A stretch of DNA of 37,676 bases from Chrysochromulina parva (Eukaryota > Haptophyta > Prymnesiales > Chrysochromulinaceae): positions 1 to 37,676 of the forward strand of contig PJAB01000146.1 of the NCBI GenBank assembly GCA_002887195.1. The letters run 5' to 3'. Positions within the stretch are counted from its first letter, which is position 1. Every line of letters starts with the position of its first letter. Position numbers and translations under genes: made by a program. Positions 1 to 11,000 of this stretch are shown in pieces. Under the pieces are notes generated by a model, which made no database searches, was not told where the DNA came from, and was given only the letters and a program-made list of their open reading frames with translations.

Positions 1-1
1 C

Positions 2-319
2 CTTGAGGCGCTGCCTTGCATGGTGGCGAGCAACGATGCCAGCGCACTCTGCGTCCGCTTCGGCCTCAGCCAAGAGGACCTCGATGCGCTGCTGTCCGAG
101 TGTGGCTGCCTCACAGGCGATAAGGCTGCGACCTTGAAGGCGGGCATCAAACGCTTGACAGGAGAGACTGTGCAGATTTTCAGAGAACGGCACTTCCTGC
201 TTGAGTACTATGATCGTGTCAAGTACGCACGCGCACACAGCATATCGCAAGCCCGATCTCCGATACCGTACCAACGCATGCATGGACCTCCCTCGCAGGT
301 GCGTCGCCTTCGGCGTTGA
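2..319 (+). CDS. 3' end of an unknown protein, cut by the window edge
   Basis: The frame is open from the first bases, so the gene probably begins upstream of the window. The first 75 or so residues read like real protein: hydrophilic and helical, with paired acidic and hydrophobic positions (a 'FGLSQEDLDALLSECG' stretch, then 'ETVQIFRERHFLLEYYDRVKYA'). After about position 220 the reading becomes Arg/Pro-rich and unconvincing, so a splice donor may lie near 217-225 and the last 30 codons may not be translated. I recognise no domain. It could be the last coding exon or an internal exon of a gene starting left of the window. Confidence 0.35.
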   Translation, partial: LEALPCMVASNDASALCVRFGLSQEDLDALLSECGCLTGDKAATLKAGIKRLTGETVQIFRERHFLLEYYDRVKYARAHSISQARSPIPYQRMHGPPSQVRRLRR

Positions 320-1116
320 GCCGGCCGAGAGCTGTGCGGAGCAACGTGCGCACAGCGCGCACGCCGATGGGGGAGGCAATCATCGTGCGCACGCCATAAG
401 GCAGGAGGATGCTGTGGCGCAGCTGCCAGCTTCACATGGATCGTGGGTGCCACGCTCCGGTTGTAAATGCGTCGGCTCTGGCACTTGTCATGTACAGCCT
501 GAGAGCTTCACGTGCGCAGGTCACGTTCGGATAGCGCGATACTGTGCTTGCCTGAGATTCGGTGTACAGGGCACAGGGGTCGGGTCCGTCGAGGTCATTC
601 CGAGACCGACGTGTACAACTGTATATATGTGCGTGTACAACTTTAGGCCTTTACCTTCAGCGTCGCGATACGCGAAAATATGCACAGATGTACACAGGTA
701 AAGTTTTTGTGACGGCCGGGCGCGGCGACGACGCCGGACGGACGGGACCCCGGGAGGCGGCGTCACTTACAGGGTTGAGCTTGAGGGTTCGTCACACAGG
801 GTTGCGGGTACGATAGGCTTGGGAATAAGTATAAGAGCGCTCGCGCATTCAAACACAGGGCTCAGCTCACAAGAGCAGCTGCTGTTTCCCTTCTGTTATT
901 CCCCACACATGCATGTCAAAGATTACATAACGGCTAGAGACACCCTCTAAGGATCGGAGCTCAGGCGGCTTGCTTCGCAGATTCAACCACAGCCGACGCA
1001 TCCGTCAGTGTACAGGGCGGATTCTGAGCGGGCAACTGTGGCAGCTGCACACTAACTGGGGGTTCCTTCGCGCCTAGCCCGCCAGCTGGCGTCTACGGCG
1101 TCGTGATCGGGGCCTC
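320..1116. other. intergenic stretch, no gene recognised
   Basis: No convincing coding frame: the short ORFs on both strands are Arg/Cys/His-rich and unlike the codon pattern of neighbouring genes. It holds a TATA-like octamer at 830-837 and probably the promoter and 5' leader of the membrane-protein gene that follows. Confidence 0.5.
830..837 (+). promoter_or_regulatory. TATA-like box upstream of the membrane-protein gene
   Basis: TATAAGAG followed by GC. It lies 287 bases before the first ATG at 1117, which would leave a long leader or a further small 5' exon. Position and sequence are the only support. Confidence 0.25.
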
Positions 1117-3395
1117 ATGCAGGTCATCTTCGTGCCCATGGAGCCTGCAGTCCCGCACGGCTGTGTCACACGGACCAGAGCTAAAGACCATCGGGGGAAA
1201 AAACGCGCGGGCTTCGGGAATTTCCATTTTCGGGAAAATGGTTCGGAGCTTTCTCAAATGAGGCGTCTCGCATTTCGACGTCTCGTCGCCAACTCGGCGA
1301 CACGCTTGGCAAAGTCTACTGGAAAGATGTCCGAAGAAGGAGGTGTACGACGATGGCAGGGCCGGATAGGCACGTGGGTGTGGGATTCGGGGGACGATCT
1401 CAACGCGGGAGACGATGCCACCTTGTTCCGCGTTGGTCCGCTCTCTTCGGATCTTATGGAGAAGGTGGAGAGTGGTGAGGTGAGCCTTGCGATGCGGTTT
1501 GGCGTCTTTCGTTACGCTTCCTTGCGTGACGCCTACGCGCGCTACCAGATTCCCTTCATCCAGCGGCGTGCTGCTGGTATCCTTATCTTCTACGCGCTGT
1601 GGCGGACGGCGTGGACCATTCACTTTGCCCTGTCTGGAGGCTCCAAGCGGAACATGTTCTTCTTCTTCCATGGTGCTGATTGGCGCAACGGCATGGGTGT
1701 GCTGTATCTTTACTTGAGCTTTGCGCTTGTCGCTTCCTTGCCCATGATCGCGCGTCAGCAAGAGCGCGCCACCTCTTGCACCGCGCGCACGATCACGCGT
1801 CTCGCGGCCAGCCCTCGCACTCCAGACGTGGTAATGGCTCTGGTCGTGGCGGGGTATCTGCTCCTGATCCCGCGGGTGTGGAATGACAACGACCCGTTCG
1901 ATCTCCTCCATGCCGACTACACGGCTCTTGACACGCAGACGCTCTTCTCTGTGGTGGCCGTCTTCCTTGCCATCGCGGTACGTCAAGGGGACCAACCCCC
2001 ATAGGACTATATGGACCCTGATGAGGCCACAGGCACTGTGCTCATGCTATGCGCCACAGCTCCTAGTGAGCTCCCTCTGGTCCCCATGACGTTCTTGGCC
2101 TGCGCGTCCCTTTTCATGAGTCGCTCGCCGTGCGCTTCACCTCGTGCGCTATGTGCGTGCGTGGGACCCCTCGTCCATGTGCCTCACAGGCGGGAGGCGT
2201 GTTTTTCTCGCCGCTCTTCGCCTTCGCCTCGTCCGTCACCTTCCTGATGACCTGGATTCATGCCTATCACAGCCTTGTCGACCACCCGTTCTACCTCGAC
2301 CGTCAGAATGCAAGCACCTCGCAAGCCTCGACAGAGGGCAACCAAGGCAAGGATCAGAGCGACGTCGAGCTGGGCGGACTCCGAATCGACTACTGGCAGA
2401 CGTGGCCGTTGCTGGTCACCGTAGCCGTCATCCATTTTCATCGTGAGGTGTCGGCTGCGCGCCAGTTCCGGCTCGCCTGCGTGATGCAGCGGCTCGCGTC
2501 GCGTCGTATCGAGCAGCTGCGAGGGGAGAAGCAGAGGCTCAACTACGAGAGGGCGATAGAGGAGCACCGTGCCGTGCGAGTTGGCTCGGACTGCGGGAGC
2601 AGCTACGGCACGGAGATCGAGCTGTTTCAGACGTGGAAGAGATACGGCACGGAGACCGAGCTGTTGCAGATGCATCGGCCGGTGCAATTGCCGCAGTCGC
2701 CGCAGTCGGCGCAGTCGGCGCAGTCGGCGCAGTCGGAGCAGTCGGAGCAGTCACCGTTTCTGCCACTGACGCCGCAGTCGCTCGCGCGGGTGGAAGCCCT
2801 TACGCGGACGCTGCGAAAATGCGGCCTCGAGCTTGATCGTGAGGGTGAGGAGGCTCCCCTACCTTTACCTCAGGCGCAGGAGCCTCCGGCCTTTGCAGCA
2901 GCCCAGGCTGAAGCAATGATGGCAGACGGTGCTCTGCAGATCGCCGTGCACCGTGTGAACGAATATCTTCTCGGCACACACGAACTCGCCCCCGCTGAGG
3001 TGCCGCGCCGCAACAACGTATCCGCCACGCACAGGATTCTCTCGCAGCAGCATCGGCCAGCCCTCGATGGGCTTGCCCTGACGGCATGCAATCCCAATCG
3101 CGATGGCGGAGCTAACGACGGAGCGGCCTCCCCATGGCCTCCTCATGGCAGCCTGCCACGTGACCTGGCGGGGAGGCCTTCCCATGGCCTGCCACGTGGC
3201 TTGGCGGAACGCGCGCGCCTCATGGCCCTCCCCTGGGGTTTGACCATCGGGGCACAGGGCAGCTGGGCACGGACTCGGCGACCTCCGACGCTACGGGATG
3301 CTCTGAGCGGTCTCGAGGCTCGTTCATTGCCGTCCGATGCTTCCGATGATGCGGTGGCTGCACGAGCCGACGAGCTCATCGCTGGGATCTTTTGA
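1117..3395 (+). CDS. multi-pass membrane protein with coiled-coil and QS-repeat tail (one intron)
   Basis: Two open frames join by removing one intron, most simply 1978-2189 (phase 0, GTACGT donor, CCTCACAG acceptor), giving about 688 residues from 1117. An AG at 2120 is also in phase and would add 23 residues. The first exon holds a soluble start and about four hydrophobic segments (around 1570-1640, 1695-1750, 1830-1880, 1935-1977). The second adds two more (around 2190-2270 and 2395-2440). Next comes a basic amphipathic helix ('MQRLASRRIEQLRGEKQRL') typical of a membrane-proximal coiled coil, two related 'YGTE-EL-Q' copies, a Gln-Ser tract, and a low-complexity tail. The layout recalls large families of uncharacterised algal multi-pass proteins and the membrane halves of some protist cyclases, but no catalytic domain follows. 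The start is uncertain; ATGs at 1258 and 1327 also fit. Confidence 0.6.
1978..2189 (+). other. predicted intron of the membrane-protein gene
   Basis: Begins GTACGTCAAG and ends CCTCACAG. Removing its 212 bases joins two hydrophobic stretches in phase 0. The acceptor CATGAG at 2120 is the alternative. A middle exon cannot be excluded, because short hydrophobic readings exist between 2033 and 2120. Confidence 0.45.
2697..2755 (+). repeat. short tandem repeat coding Gln-Ser dipeptides
   Basis: Repeats of a 9-base CGCAGTCGG-like unit, shading into GAGCAGTCG. Translated they give Q-S dipeptides separated by P, A or E. The unit length is a multiple of three, so copy-number change keeps the frame. 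Confidence 0.7.
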
Positions 3396-3549
3396 GCTCC
3401 TGACAAAAATAACTCAACTGACCTTTTCTCAAACTTATGGAGACGCTCGTTCGTGTGTGTGGAACTCCCTCTCCCTCCTTATTGGCACTGAAGGTCTTCT
3501 CACCCGCCCGACGTGCTCGACGAGGCCTTCCGATCAGATTCGTATCGGC

Positions 3550-6372
3550 ATGGCGCGCCGTCGTCTCGGCGCCACCTCCTTTACGATCCCGGATCTAGAC
3601 AAGCAGGAGGTCGAGAAAGAAATCCTTGGCGAGCAGCATGAGGTCAACGCGGGCGTGCGGGCAACCTTTGGCGCGGTGCACTCCACGCTGAATTCGCAGG
3701 GCGCCGCCATCCGCGGCCTGGAGGAAGTGATCAAGAAGGTGCTTCCCGAGTTGGATCGGCTGACCGATCTGGTGAAGGACGCTGTTCCTAGCTCTGATGT
3801 GGCACGCATCGCCGAAAACCTGAGCAAGGTCGCCGAGGACGCCAATTTCTTGGCGGCGAACGCCAAGGAGATCAAGGTGAATCTGGACGCGAAGTTCGAC
3901 GCGCAGCTCGGGCAGCGGGCGCTCGAGGCTCTTGCGCGGCAGCAGGCCCAGGCGGAGCACGAGGCTGCCGCGCGCGAGGCGGTCGGCGGCGAGGTGGTCC
4001 GGCTTGTCGCCTCGACGGCGTCGTTCACCCAGGTCGTGGAGTCGGTGCGCGTGGATTGCAAGAAGCTCGAGCCGCGTGTGGACGGGCTCGAGCGGCGGAC
4101 TCAGGCGGATGAGGAGGCGCTCGAGGCGTACCGCAGAGACACGGATCGGCGACTGACCCTCAAGGCTGATGGCATCTCGCTCGAGGCTCTCGCACGCACT
4201 GTGGGCGAGGATGCGGCGGAGGCGCAGCGCCGGTGGACGAAGCTCGAGGCGGAGGCGAAGAAGCAGCACACGGAGGCGCTCAAGGTGGCCAACGAGAAGA
4301 TGCCCCGTCGCGAGGCGCAGCAGGCGCTCGATGCGCTCGCTGAGGCCATCGCCCGCCAAGCGCATGAGCACGCGCAGGCGGGCGCGCGTCTCGCGGACGC
4401 CATGGCTGCGCGCCTTGAGCGCTCCGAGGCGGACGCGGCGCAGACGCTGTCCCAGCTGCAGGCTGAGGAAGCCGACTGGCGCGCCGAGGCGCAGTCGCAG
4501 CTCTCGGCTCTCCAGCAAGCCATCGACGCTGCGACAGGCCGAGCTGAGCGCGAGCTTCGCGCGCACCGAATGAGCGCCGAGCGCGAGGCGGCCGAGTTGC
4601 GCTCAACGGGGAGCTCGCATGCCGATCGGCTGGACGAGCAGTCGGCTCTGCTCTCGGAGCTGCGCGCGGACGCGGCAGGCACCGCCCGGGAGGCAGCCGC
4701 GCTCACCAGCGCCAGCGCACGCGCGGCTGGGGTGATCGAGCAGTTACGTGCTCACGGCGTCGAGCTCGAGGAGACCGTCGATCGCTTAGGCGCGCGGCAC
4801 AAGGCGCTGGGGCAGACGGTCGAACGGGAGCTCGGGCTGTGCTCGGAGCGCGTCGAGGGGCTCGAGGGGCACTGCGCCGAGCTGCACGCCGCACTGAGCA
4901 CCCTCACCGCCAACGGGCAGCCCCTAACAGCGAGTGATCTGGCCAATCTCGAGCATCGAGTCGGCTCGCTCGAGGGGGCTCTCACGAGCACGCTCGAGGA
5001 GCTGCGTCGGCGAGAGCTCGCGCGCGACACGGGGCACGTGGTGCAGCGCACGACGGACGCGATGCGCTTGCGCCTCGAGCAGCTCGAACAGAAGGTGAGC
5101 GACGAGGCCGAGGCGGCCGAGGCCTGGCAGGAGGAGGCGCGCAGGGCCGGGGCCGCCGCCGCGGCGGCCGAGCTTGCGGCACAGACCGCCGCGGCCAGCG
5201 CGCAGGCTGCCGCGACCGCTGCCGCGACCGCTGTGGGGCCCGGGAGCGCCGCCGCCACTCCGATGAGATTGCTGCCGCCTCCGCCACAAGTACAGGAACT
5301 GGGGCTGCGCGCCACGCCGCAGCGGCGCCAAATGGACGATGTGGCGGCAGCGGCGGCGAGCGCGGCGGCAGATAGCGCGGCCGCGGCGGCGAAGGCTTCG
5401 GCGGCGGACGCGGCGATGACGGCGCGTCTGGTCGAGATGCTCCAGCGCCAGGTGGAGGCCTTGCACGCGCAACTCGGCCAACTGAACGAAGAAGCTGTCT
5501 CCGCCCTGCGCGATCGCGATGAGGAGCGCAGGGCGGAACAGCAGCGGCGGCAGGCGACGGACGAGGCGCTGCGGGCGCTGCGCCGGGACATGGCAGTGGT
5601 GCAGGAAGAGGCGGCCGCCACGCGGGCGGAGCTCCATGCCCTCAGGTCTCGCGCCACACCAGCGCCGCCCGTGACCGCGACCGCGACCGTGACTGCGCCG
5701 CCGACGCCCTCGCGGCCAACGCTCGCCCCCTCGCCCATGCCCACGCCCGCTGCACCGCTCGTGGGGGGGTCCGGCATCGGTTCGAGCATGGAGCTCGTGT
5801 TCACGGGGAGGCTCACGGCGCTTGAGGCGGCCCATCGCGCCATCGAGGCGGCTCAGCGCGATCTAGAGGGCACGATGGCGAGATGGACTGCCGAGCACGC
5901 GCGCAAGCTGGAGCTCCTAGCGTCGCAAGCGCTCTCGGGCAAGTGGATTGGGCTTGTGGGCATGGGCGGCAGCGCAGTGGGCGGCGCGGTGGGGAGTGTG
6001 GTGGGCAGCGGTGCGACGGCGGGCGCGGGCGTGCTCGTGTGCTGGCATGAGCAAGCGGCGAACACTTACGAGGGTGGCTTCGGTTGGATACCTCGCACTC
6101 ACGAGGTCAACTGCGCTGCAGCCGGCGTGTACGAGGTGGCCGTGGGTCTGTGGCCAGCTTCGCCTGGGCTGCTCGCCGAGCTGCGTGTCAATGGTGCGAC
6201 CGCGATGCTCCTGACTGAGCCGCCCGCCGCGCTGGCGCACCTGGGCGCCGCCGAGGCGGGGGGGCTCTGCGCTGTCTCGCTCCTCTCCCTCCCCGCGGGC
6301 GCCGCCGTGAGCCTCGCAGCCGAGCACGCGACACGGCGCACAAAGGCATACCTCGGGCTGCGAAAACTTTGA
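3550..6372 (+). CDS. long coiled-coil protein with a C1q-like C-terminal domain
   Basis: I prefer the ATG at 3550 (940 residues). The frame is open back to 3337, but those codons overlap the previous gene and do not look like protein. Residues 1-80 ('ATSFTIPDLDKQEVEKEI' region) form a soluble amphipathic start. About 80-680 is almost continuous heptad-like coiled coil rich in Ala, Glu, Arg and Gln. A Pro/Thr/Val linker follows (about 5655-5760), then another short coiled coil. The last 140 or so residues are small and globular: a Gly/Val-rich turn, then 'AGVYEVAVGLW', 'LRVNGATAMLL', 'SLLSLPAGAAVSLAAE' and a final 'YLGLRKL', which I read as the beta-sandwich pattern of C1q/TNF-like domains. 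It has no signal peptide or membrane span. A cytoskeletal or basal-body scaffold is plausible but inferred. Single exon. Confidence 0.7.
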   Translation: MARRRLGATSFTIPDLDKQEVEKEILGEQHEVNAGVRATFGAVHSTLNSQGAAIRGLEEVIKKVLPELDRLTDLVKDAVPSSDVARIAENLSKVAEDANFLAANAKEIKVNLDAKFDAQLGQRALEALARQQAQAEHEAAAREAVGGEVVRLVASTASFTQVVESVRVDCKKLEPRVDGLERRTQADEEALEAYRRDTDRRLTLKADGISLEALARTVGEDAAEAQRRWTKLEAEAKKQHTEALKVANEKMPRREAQQALDALAEAIARQAHEHAQAGARLADAMAARLERSEADAAQTLSQLQAEEADWRAEAQSQLSALQQAIDAATGRAERELRAHRMSAEREAAELRSTGSSHADRLDEQSALLSELRADAAGTAREAAALTSASARAAGVIEQLRAHGVELEETVDRLGARHKALGQTVERELGLCSERVEGLEGHCAELHAALSTLTANGQPLTASDLANLEHRVGSLEGALTSTLEELRRRELARDTGHVVQRTTDAMRLRLEQLEQKVSDEAEAAEAWQEEARRAGAAAAAAELAAQTAAASAQAAATAAATAVGPGSAAATPMRLLPPPPQVQELGLRATPQRRQMDDVAAAAASAAADSAAAAAKASAADAAMTARLVEMLQRQVEALHAQLGQLNEEAVSALRDRDEERRAEQQRRQATDEALRALRRDMAVVQEEAAATRAELHALRSRATPAPPVTATATVTAPPTPSRPTLAPSPMPTPAAPLVGGSGIGSSMELVFTGRLTALEAAHRAIEAAQRDLEGTMARWTAEHARKLELLASQALSGKWIGLVGMGGSAVGGAVGSVVGSGATAGAGVLVCWHEQAANTYEGGFGWIPRTHEVNCAAAGVYEVAVGLWPASPGLLAELRVNGATAMLLTEPPAALAHLGAAEAGGLCAVSLLSLPAGAAVSLAAEHATRRTKAYLGLRKL

Positions 6373-8044
6373 GCCGAAAATATAGTCGATGTCGACGTGA
6401 CACCGGGTCAGCGCCGGCAGGGTCGGTGCGGTGGTGTGGCGTGGACTCCTTCGAATCGCCAATGATCCATAAATGATCCACAGAGCGATCGAGTCGGAGG
6501 GACCAAAGTTTGATCTTCGTCCTTCATCCGCGCGAGAAGAGCGCGATGGAGTGCCGGCGGCCGCACGGGCAGACCACGGATGTGTTCAGGCTAGTTTCTT
6601 CGGACTGCGTGGGTTGCTTGACCTTTCCTTAGCGAATACACTCCCCACACACCGCTACCCCGTCTTTGACTCTGATGCCATCTCTACGATACAGCTGGAC
6701 ACTCGGGATAGGGACCTGTGCTCGCTCGCCCTTGATCCTTCAGAAGATGCACAAGTAATACCACTTCTTGTAGCCCAACCCGATGCTGGAGCAAACGCGC
6801 CTGTGGTGACGCGAGTCGAAGGGTGTCTGTTAGGTTCGTTCTGCGCGTGTGTCAAGTTTGTGTGCATTTGGCGCACGTCGAGCTGACTGCTGCCATCCAA
6901 CTAATAATGTTGGCCTTGGTGCTCGAGTCGGCGGCCTCATTCTTCACAAGCTTGACGAGCCCCGACACGTTGGACTTGATGAAAGTGCGCACCTCCTCCT
7001 CGTCTTTCGTCATCGGGTTTTGCGTGGTACTTCGTCGTCGGGCCCGACGCACACACTCTCTCGTGACAAAAGTTATGAGGCCTCGTGTGTGCACGCAATG
7101 ACGAAACATGGTTCGTTACATGTACAGTTTCGTTTAGAAACACAAACCGGAGTGCCGGCGGGACACACACGTTCACGATCACTTTAAAATACACGAGACC
7201 GGGACACTCCTCACTCGAGAAAGCAATGGTGATCCACACAAACTGAAAAACTGCTACAGGGCCGCAGGCGCAGCAGCGCTCCCTTTACCGGTACGTTGAG
7301 GGTTTGGCGAGCCGTGGGTAATCCATGGGGAATGGCGTGTGAGGGGGGGTGACCACGCGCAGTGTTTGACGCTGTTGATGGTGTAGATCTGTGAGTGTGT
7401 TTTTATTGAGCTGTATACAATCATGTCTGTCTGTTGGAAAAGAAGACCTAGGGGAAAGGGGAAACGAATAGGAAACGAATCGTCGACGGCATCGCCGGGG
7501 GCGTACCGGTACGGGGGGCGGGGTGCGGCGGTGCTGCACGAGCCGCAGCGCTCGCGCACTAAAATGTGTCGGAATCATGCCGACCGCCGGACCGCGACGG
7601 TTCCACACACGCTCAAAGCGCGGTCACCTCCATTACTACGATTAAATTTGGACGTGGGAGAGTGCCTCTTATTTGGAAATATTTTGCTGGCCCCGAAACG
7701 CGCACCTTAGTTTCCAGATTCGCACAAAGAGACCATGAGCACCGGGCGGCGGCCGACACACGACTGCCCCACGCGATACCAAAACCACCACACACACAGA
7801 CGCAGATGTATTTTCATTGGGCGACCCTTCTAGCTCACGAGCCCTCACGCTTGTCCAGCATTAATGTCCAGCATATCCCAGCGCTGGCCAAGATGTTCTG
7901 TGCCGGCATATTTATTAGTGCCCCCAGCATCACACACGATGAGGACCCCGAAGCGAGGCAATGAGCCCGTCTCTGAGCCCGTCAGAGCAAAGCATCTTGC
8001 TTTAGCATCTTGCCCACCAAGATCCTGTCCACATTTCACAGCGA
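6373..8044. other. gene-poor stretch
   Basis: About 1.7 kb with lower GC than the flanking genes and no long convincing ORF on either strand. It contains one short minus-strand stretch that looks coding (listed separately). The rest probably holds the 3' ends of the two flanking genes. Confidence 0.5.
6852..7013 (-). CDS. possible small exon or gene remnant
   Basis: From an ATG at 7013, read on the minus strand, the codons are mostly G/C-ending and give a hydrophilic, helical peptide ('EEEVRTFIKSNVSGLVKLVK'), unlike the surrounding noise. From about 6905 downward the codon pattern weakens. It may be an exon whose partners I cannot place, a 53-residue microprotein, or a decayed gene. No family recognised. 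Confidence 0.2.
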   Translation of the reverse strand: MTKDEEEVRTFIKSNVSGLVKLVKNEAADSSTKANIISWMAAVSSTCAKCTQT

Positions 8045-11000
8045 TCACATGAGCCACTGGAGGAACGTGTTCCTTTTCTCCGGCTCGCCACCCTCGTCGG
8101 CCTCGGCGACCTTCTCCACGTTATCATCATCGAGCCGCTTGAAGATGGCCCTGGGGTCGGTCGAGCAGTCAAACGCCGTCTTCTTGTGCGCGGCATCCGA
8201 CTCGAGATTCGAGATCGACATCTTCGCCGACCCCAACGCGCCCATCGGCCCGGTCGTCAGTCCAACCAGCTGCAGAGCGTCGCCGAGGCACTTGTCGGCC
8301 GCCTCCGCGCCAGCCCAGCAGTCCTCGATCTCGATCTTGCCGTCGGCGACGGACGTGGCCAAGACAGCAAACTCGCTGGGCGCGCGCTGGAGGCTGCAGT
8401 CGAATTCGGTGCCAGCCGGAGCAAACCTGTGAAACGCTGAGAACTGCCTGTCAATCTCTTTTCGCGCGATCGCCATCATCGCCACCTTGGGATGCTTGAC
8501 GATGGCATCAAGCTGGGACTTCCACGCGAGCATCTCCTTTGCATTCAGCGCGAGCGTGCACTTGCCTGGGGGCTTTTCCTTCACGAGCTGCCCTGCCGTA
8601 TTGGCGTTGACGAATTGCGGGAACATTTTGAGCGTGATCGTGCAGTCCGAAGGGGGGCACACGTCGGCGGGCACGCCCTTGCAGACGAGGTCGCGGATGC
8701 GGACAAAATAGTCGGCAACGTCGTAGTGCAGGCCGGCGTACAGCGAGGGGTCGTCACCGGTGAGACCCACAGGCGCCTGCGAGGGAGACTTTGTGCCGTG
8801 AACGGTGCCTTGGTTGCTCAGCCCGAGGATCTTCGACGTGAGGACCGGGTTGCTGCTGTTCCTCAAGGTACCGGTATCCGCATCAAAGATCGATTGAGGA
8901 ACGGGCTTCCCAATGTTCTCGCACTCGCTGACCTTGCTGGTTGACCACACCCTGCTCGCAGCCGAGAAGGGCTCTCCGAGGTCGAAGACGCACGGGTGGA
9001 TGTTGAGCGCCTCCCCAACCTCCGTCGTGCCGCTCCCGTGGTCAGAGACGATCACTAGCACCTGCGCGCGGCCCGCAGCCCCGGCCGGCGTCGCAGTCGC
9101 GACCGGGGCCGGAGCGGTAGCAACGGCCGGGGCCGGCTTCACAACGGGGACCGGCGTGGTGGCCGCGATCGGCTCCGACGTTGCGGGCGACGGTGTGCTA
9201 TCCACGACCGGCTCGAGCGCGGGCTTCGCGGCCGGCGCGGGAGTGGGTTTCGCGGTCGGGGCCGGCGTGGCTTTCGCGACTGGCTCCGGCTTGACGGCAG
9301 CCTGCCCCGCACCGGTCCCCACACCGACTTTGAGCACCCGCTTGACGATGGCGTTCGGGTCGTTTGCGGTGGGCTTATGGTTGACGTCATTTGCCAGCAC
9401 CTCGTAGATGGCGGTCGGGTCGGTCGAGCATGCCTGCTCCTCGGTACCGAAGCCATGGTCGGCGGCTCCGCTGTTCATCGGCTCAAGGAGGGTGGTCCAC
9501 GCGGTGGTGGCATTGGGGCCGGCCATCACCCGTGCACCCATGCCGCCCATAGGCTCGATGGTCAGTCCGACCAACTGCAGAGCGTCGCCGAGGCACTTGT
9601 CGGCCGCCTCCGCGCCAGTCCAGCAGTCCTCGATCTCGATATTGCCGTCCACGTAGAGCTTCGACGCGGTGGCAAACGTGCTGGGGGGGCGCGGGAGGCT
9701 GCAGTCGAACTTGCTGCTAGGCGGGCTGAAGCGCTTGAATGCCGAGAACTGCCTGTCCACCTCGCGCCGCGCGATCTCCACCATCGCGACCTTCGGGTGC
9801 GTTTGCATCGTCTCGAGCGCTTCGTTCCAAGCGGCCATCGCCTTTTCGTTCCGCGCGATCGTGCACGGCGATTGCACATCATCCTCCATGAGCTTACCGG
9901 CCGTGTTGGCGTTCACGTACGCCGGGAACATGTTGAGCGTGATCGTGCACTGCGAGGGGAGGCACACGTCGGCAGCCACGCCCTTGCAGACGAGATCGCG
10001 CACGCGGACGAAGTAGTCGGCGAGGTTGTAGTGCAGCCCGTTATACAGCGGGGACGCGTCACCCGTCAGAGGAGTAACACGCTGGTCCACGAGGATAGGC
10101 TTCGATACACTGGTCCCCATCTTAAGGATCTTCTCCTTGAGCTGCGGGTTGACGTTACTCTTGAGGGCGCGAGTGTCCGCGTCGAAGATCCCGATCGGGA
10201 ATGTGTAGCTATCGCACTGAGCGACCTCGCTTGTCGACCACACGGTATCCGAGAACGCAAAGGGCTCTCCGAGGTCAAAGACGCACGGGTGCTTGGCGAG
10301 GGCCTTGCCAAACTCGGTGGTGCCGCTAGCGTGGTCAGAGACGACGACGAGCACCTGCGCACGACCCGGAAGGCCTCCGGGAACGGCCTTTGCGACCGGC
10401 GCCAGCGCCACCTTCGCGCCCGGCTTGGCTTTCACGGTCGGTGCCGCGACGAGCGAAAAGGGAACCTCAGCGTCGGGAACTTCCTCAGCGTCGGGAACAT
10501 CCTCAGCCTCGGGAGCGTCCTCAGCCTCGGGAACTTGCTCAGCCTCGGGAACCTCAGCCTCGGGAACCTCAGCCTCGGGAACCTCAGCCTCAGCGGGAGC
10601 AGACTCAGCGGCCGGTGACGGTGAGGCGACTGCATCGGGTGACGGTGAGGCGACTGCATCGGGTGCCGTCTCGGAAGGCTCAGGGGCCGGTGAGGCGACT
10701 GCATCGGGTGCCGCGATGAACGTCGCGGGAACCTCATCCTGGGCCGGCTGGATGACGACTGCTTGAGGGCCGTCATCGCTCGGCGGAGCGGCGATCACCC
10801 AGACAGGATCATCGTTCGGCCTCTCGGGCGCAGGCTGCTCGTCGGGATCGGCACCCGGTGCGGTGACCAACTCGGGGTCGTTCGGGTCAATCGGAGCCGG
10901 CGCGGCGACCGCTGTGATGCCACCAGCCAAGGGAGCCGTATCCGGGGCAGGTTGAAGGACTGACTCGGGAGACTCAGGGGCCGGTGCGGTGACTGCCTTG

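Noticed and set aside
4752..5843. A 363-codon Ser/Arg/Ala minus-strand ORF
   Set aside because: Shadow of the coiled-coil gene; low complexity and no protein-like pattern.
9377..10618. A 413-codon plus-strand ORF
   Set aside because: Antisense to the tandem P-loop protein and rich in Arg/His/Leu, typical of a shadow frame in GC-rich coding DNA.
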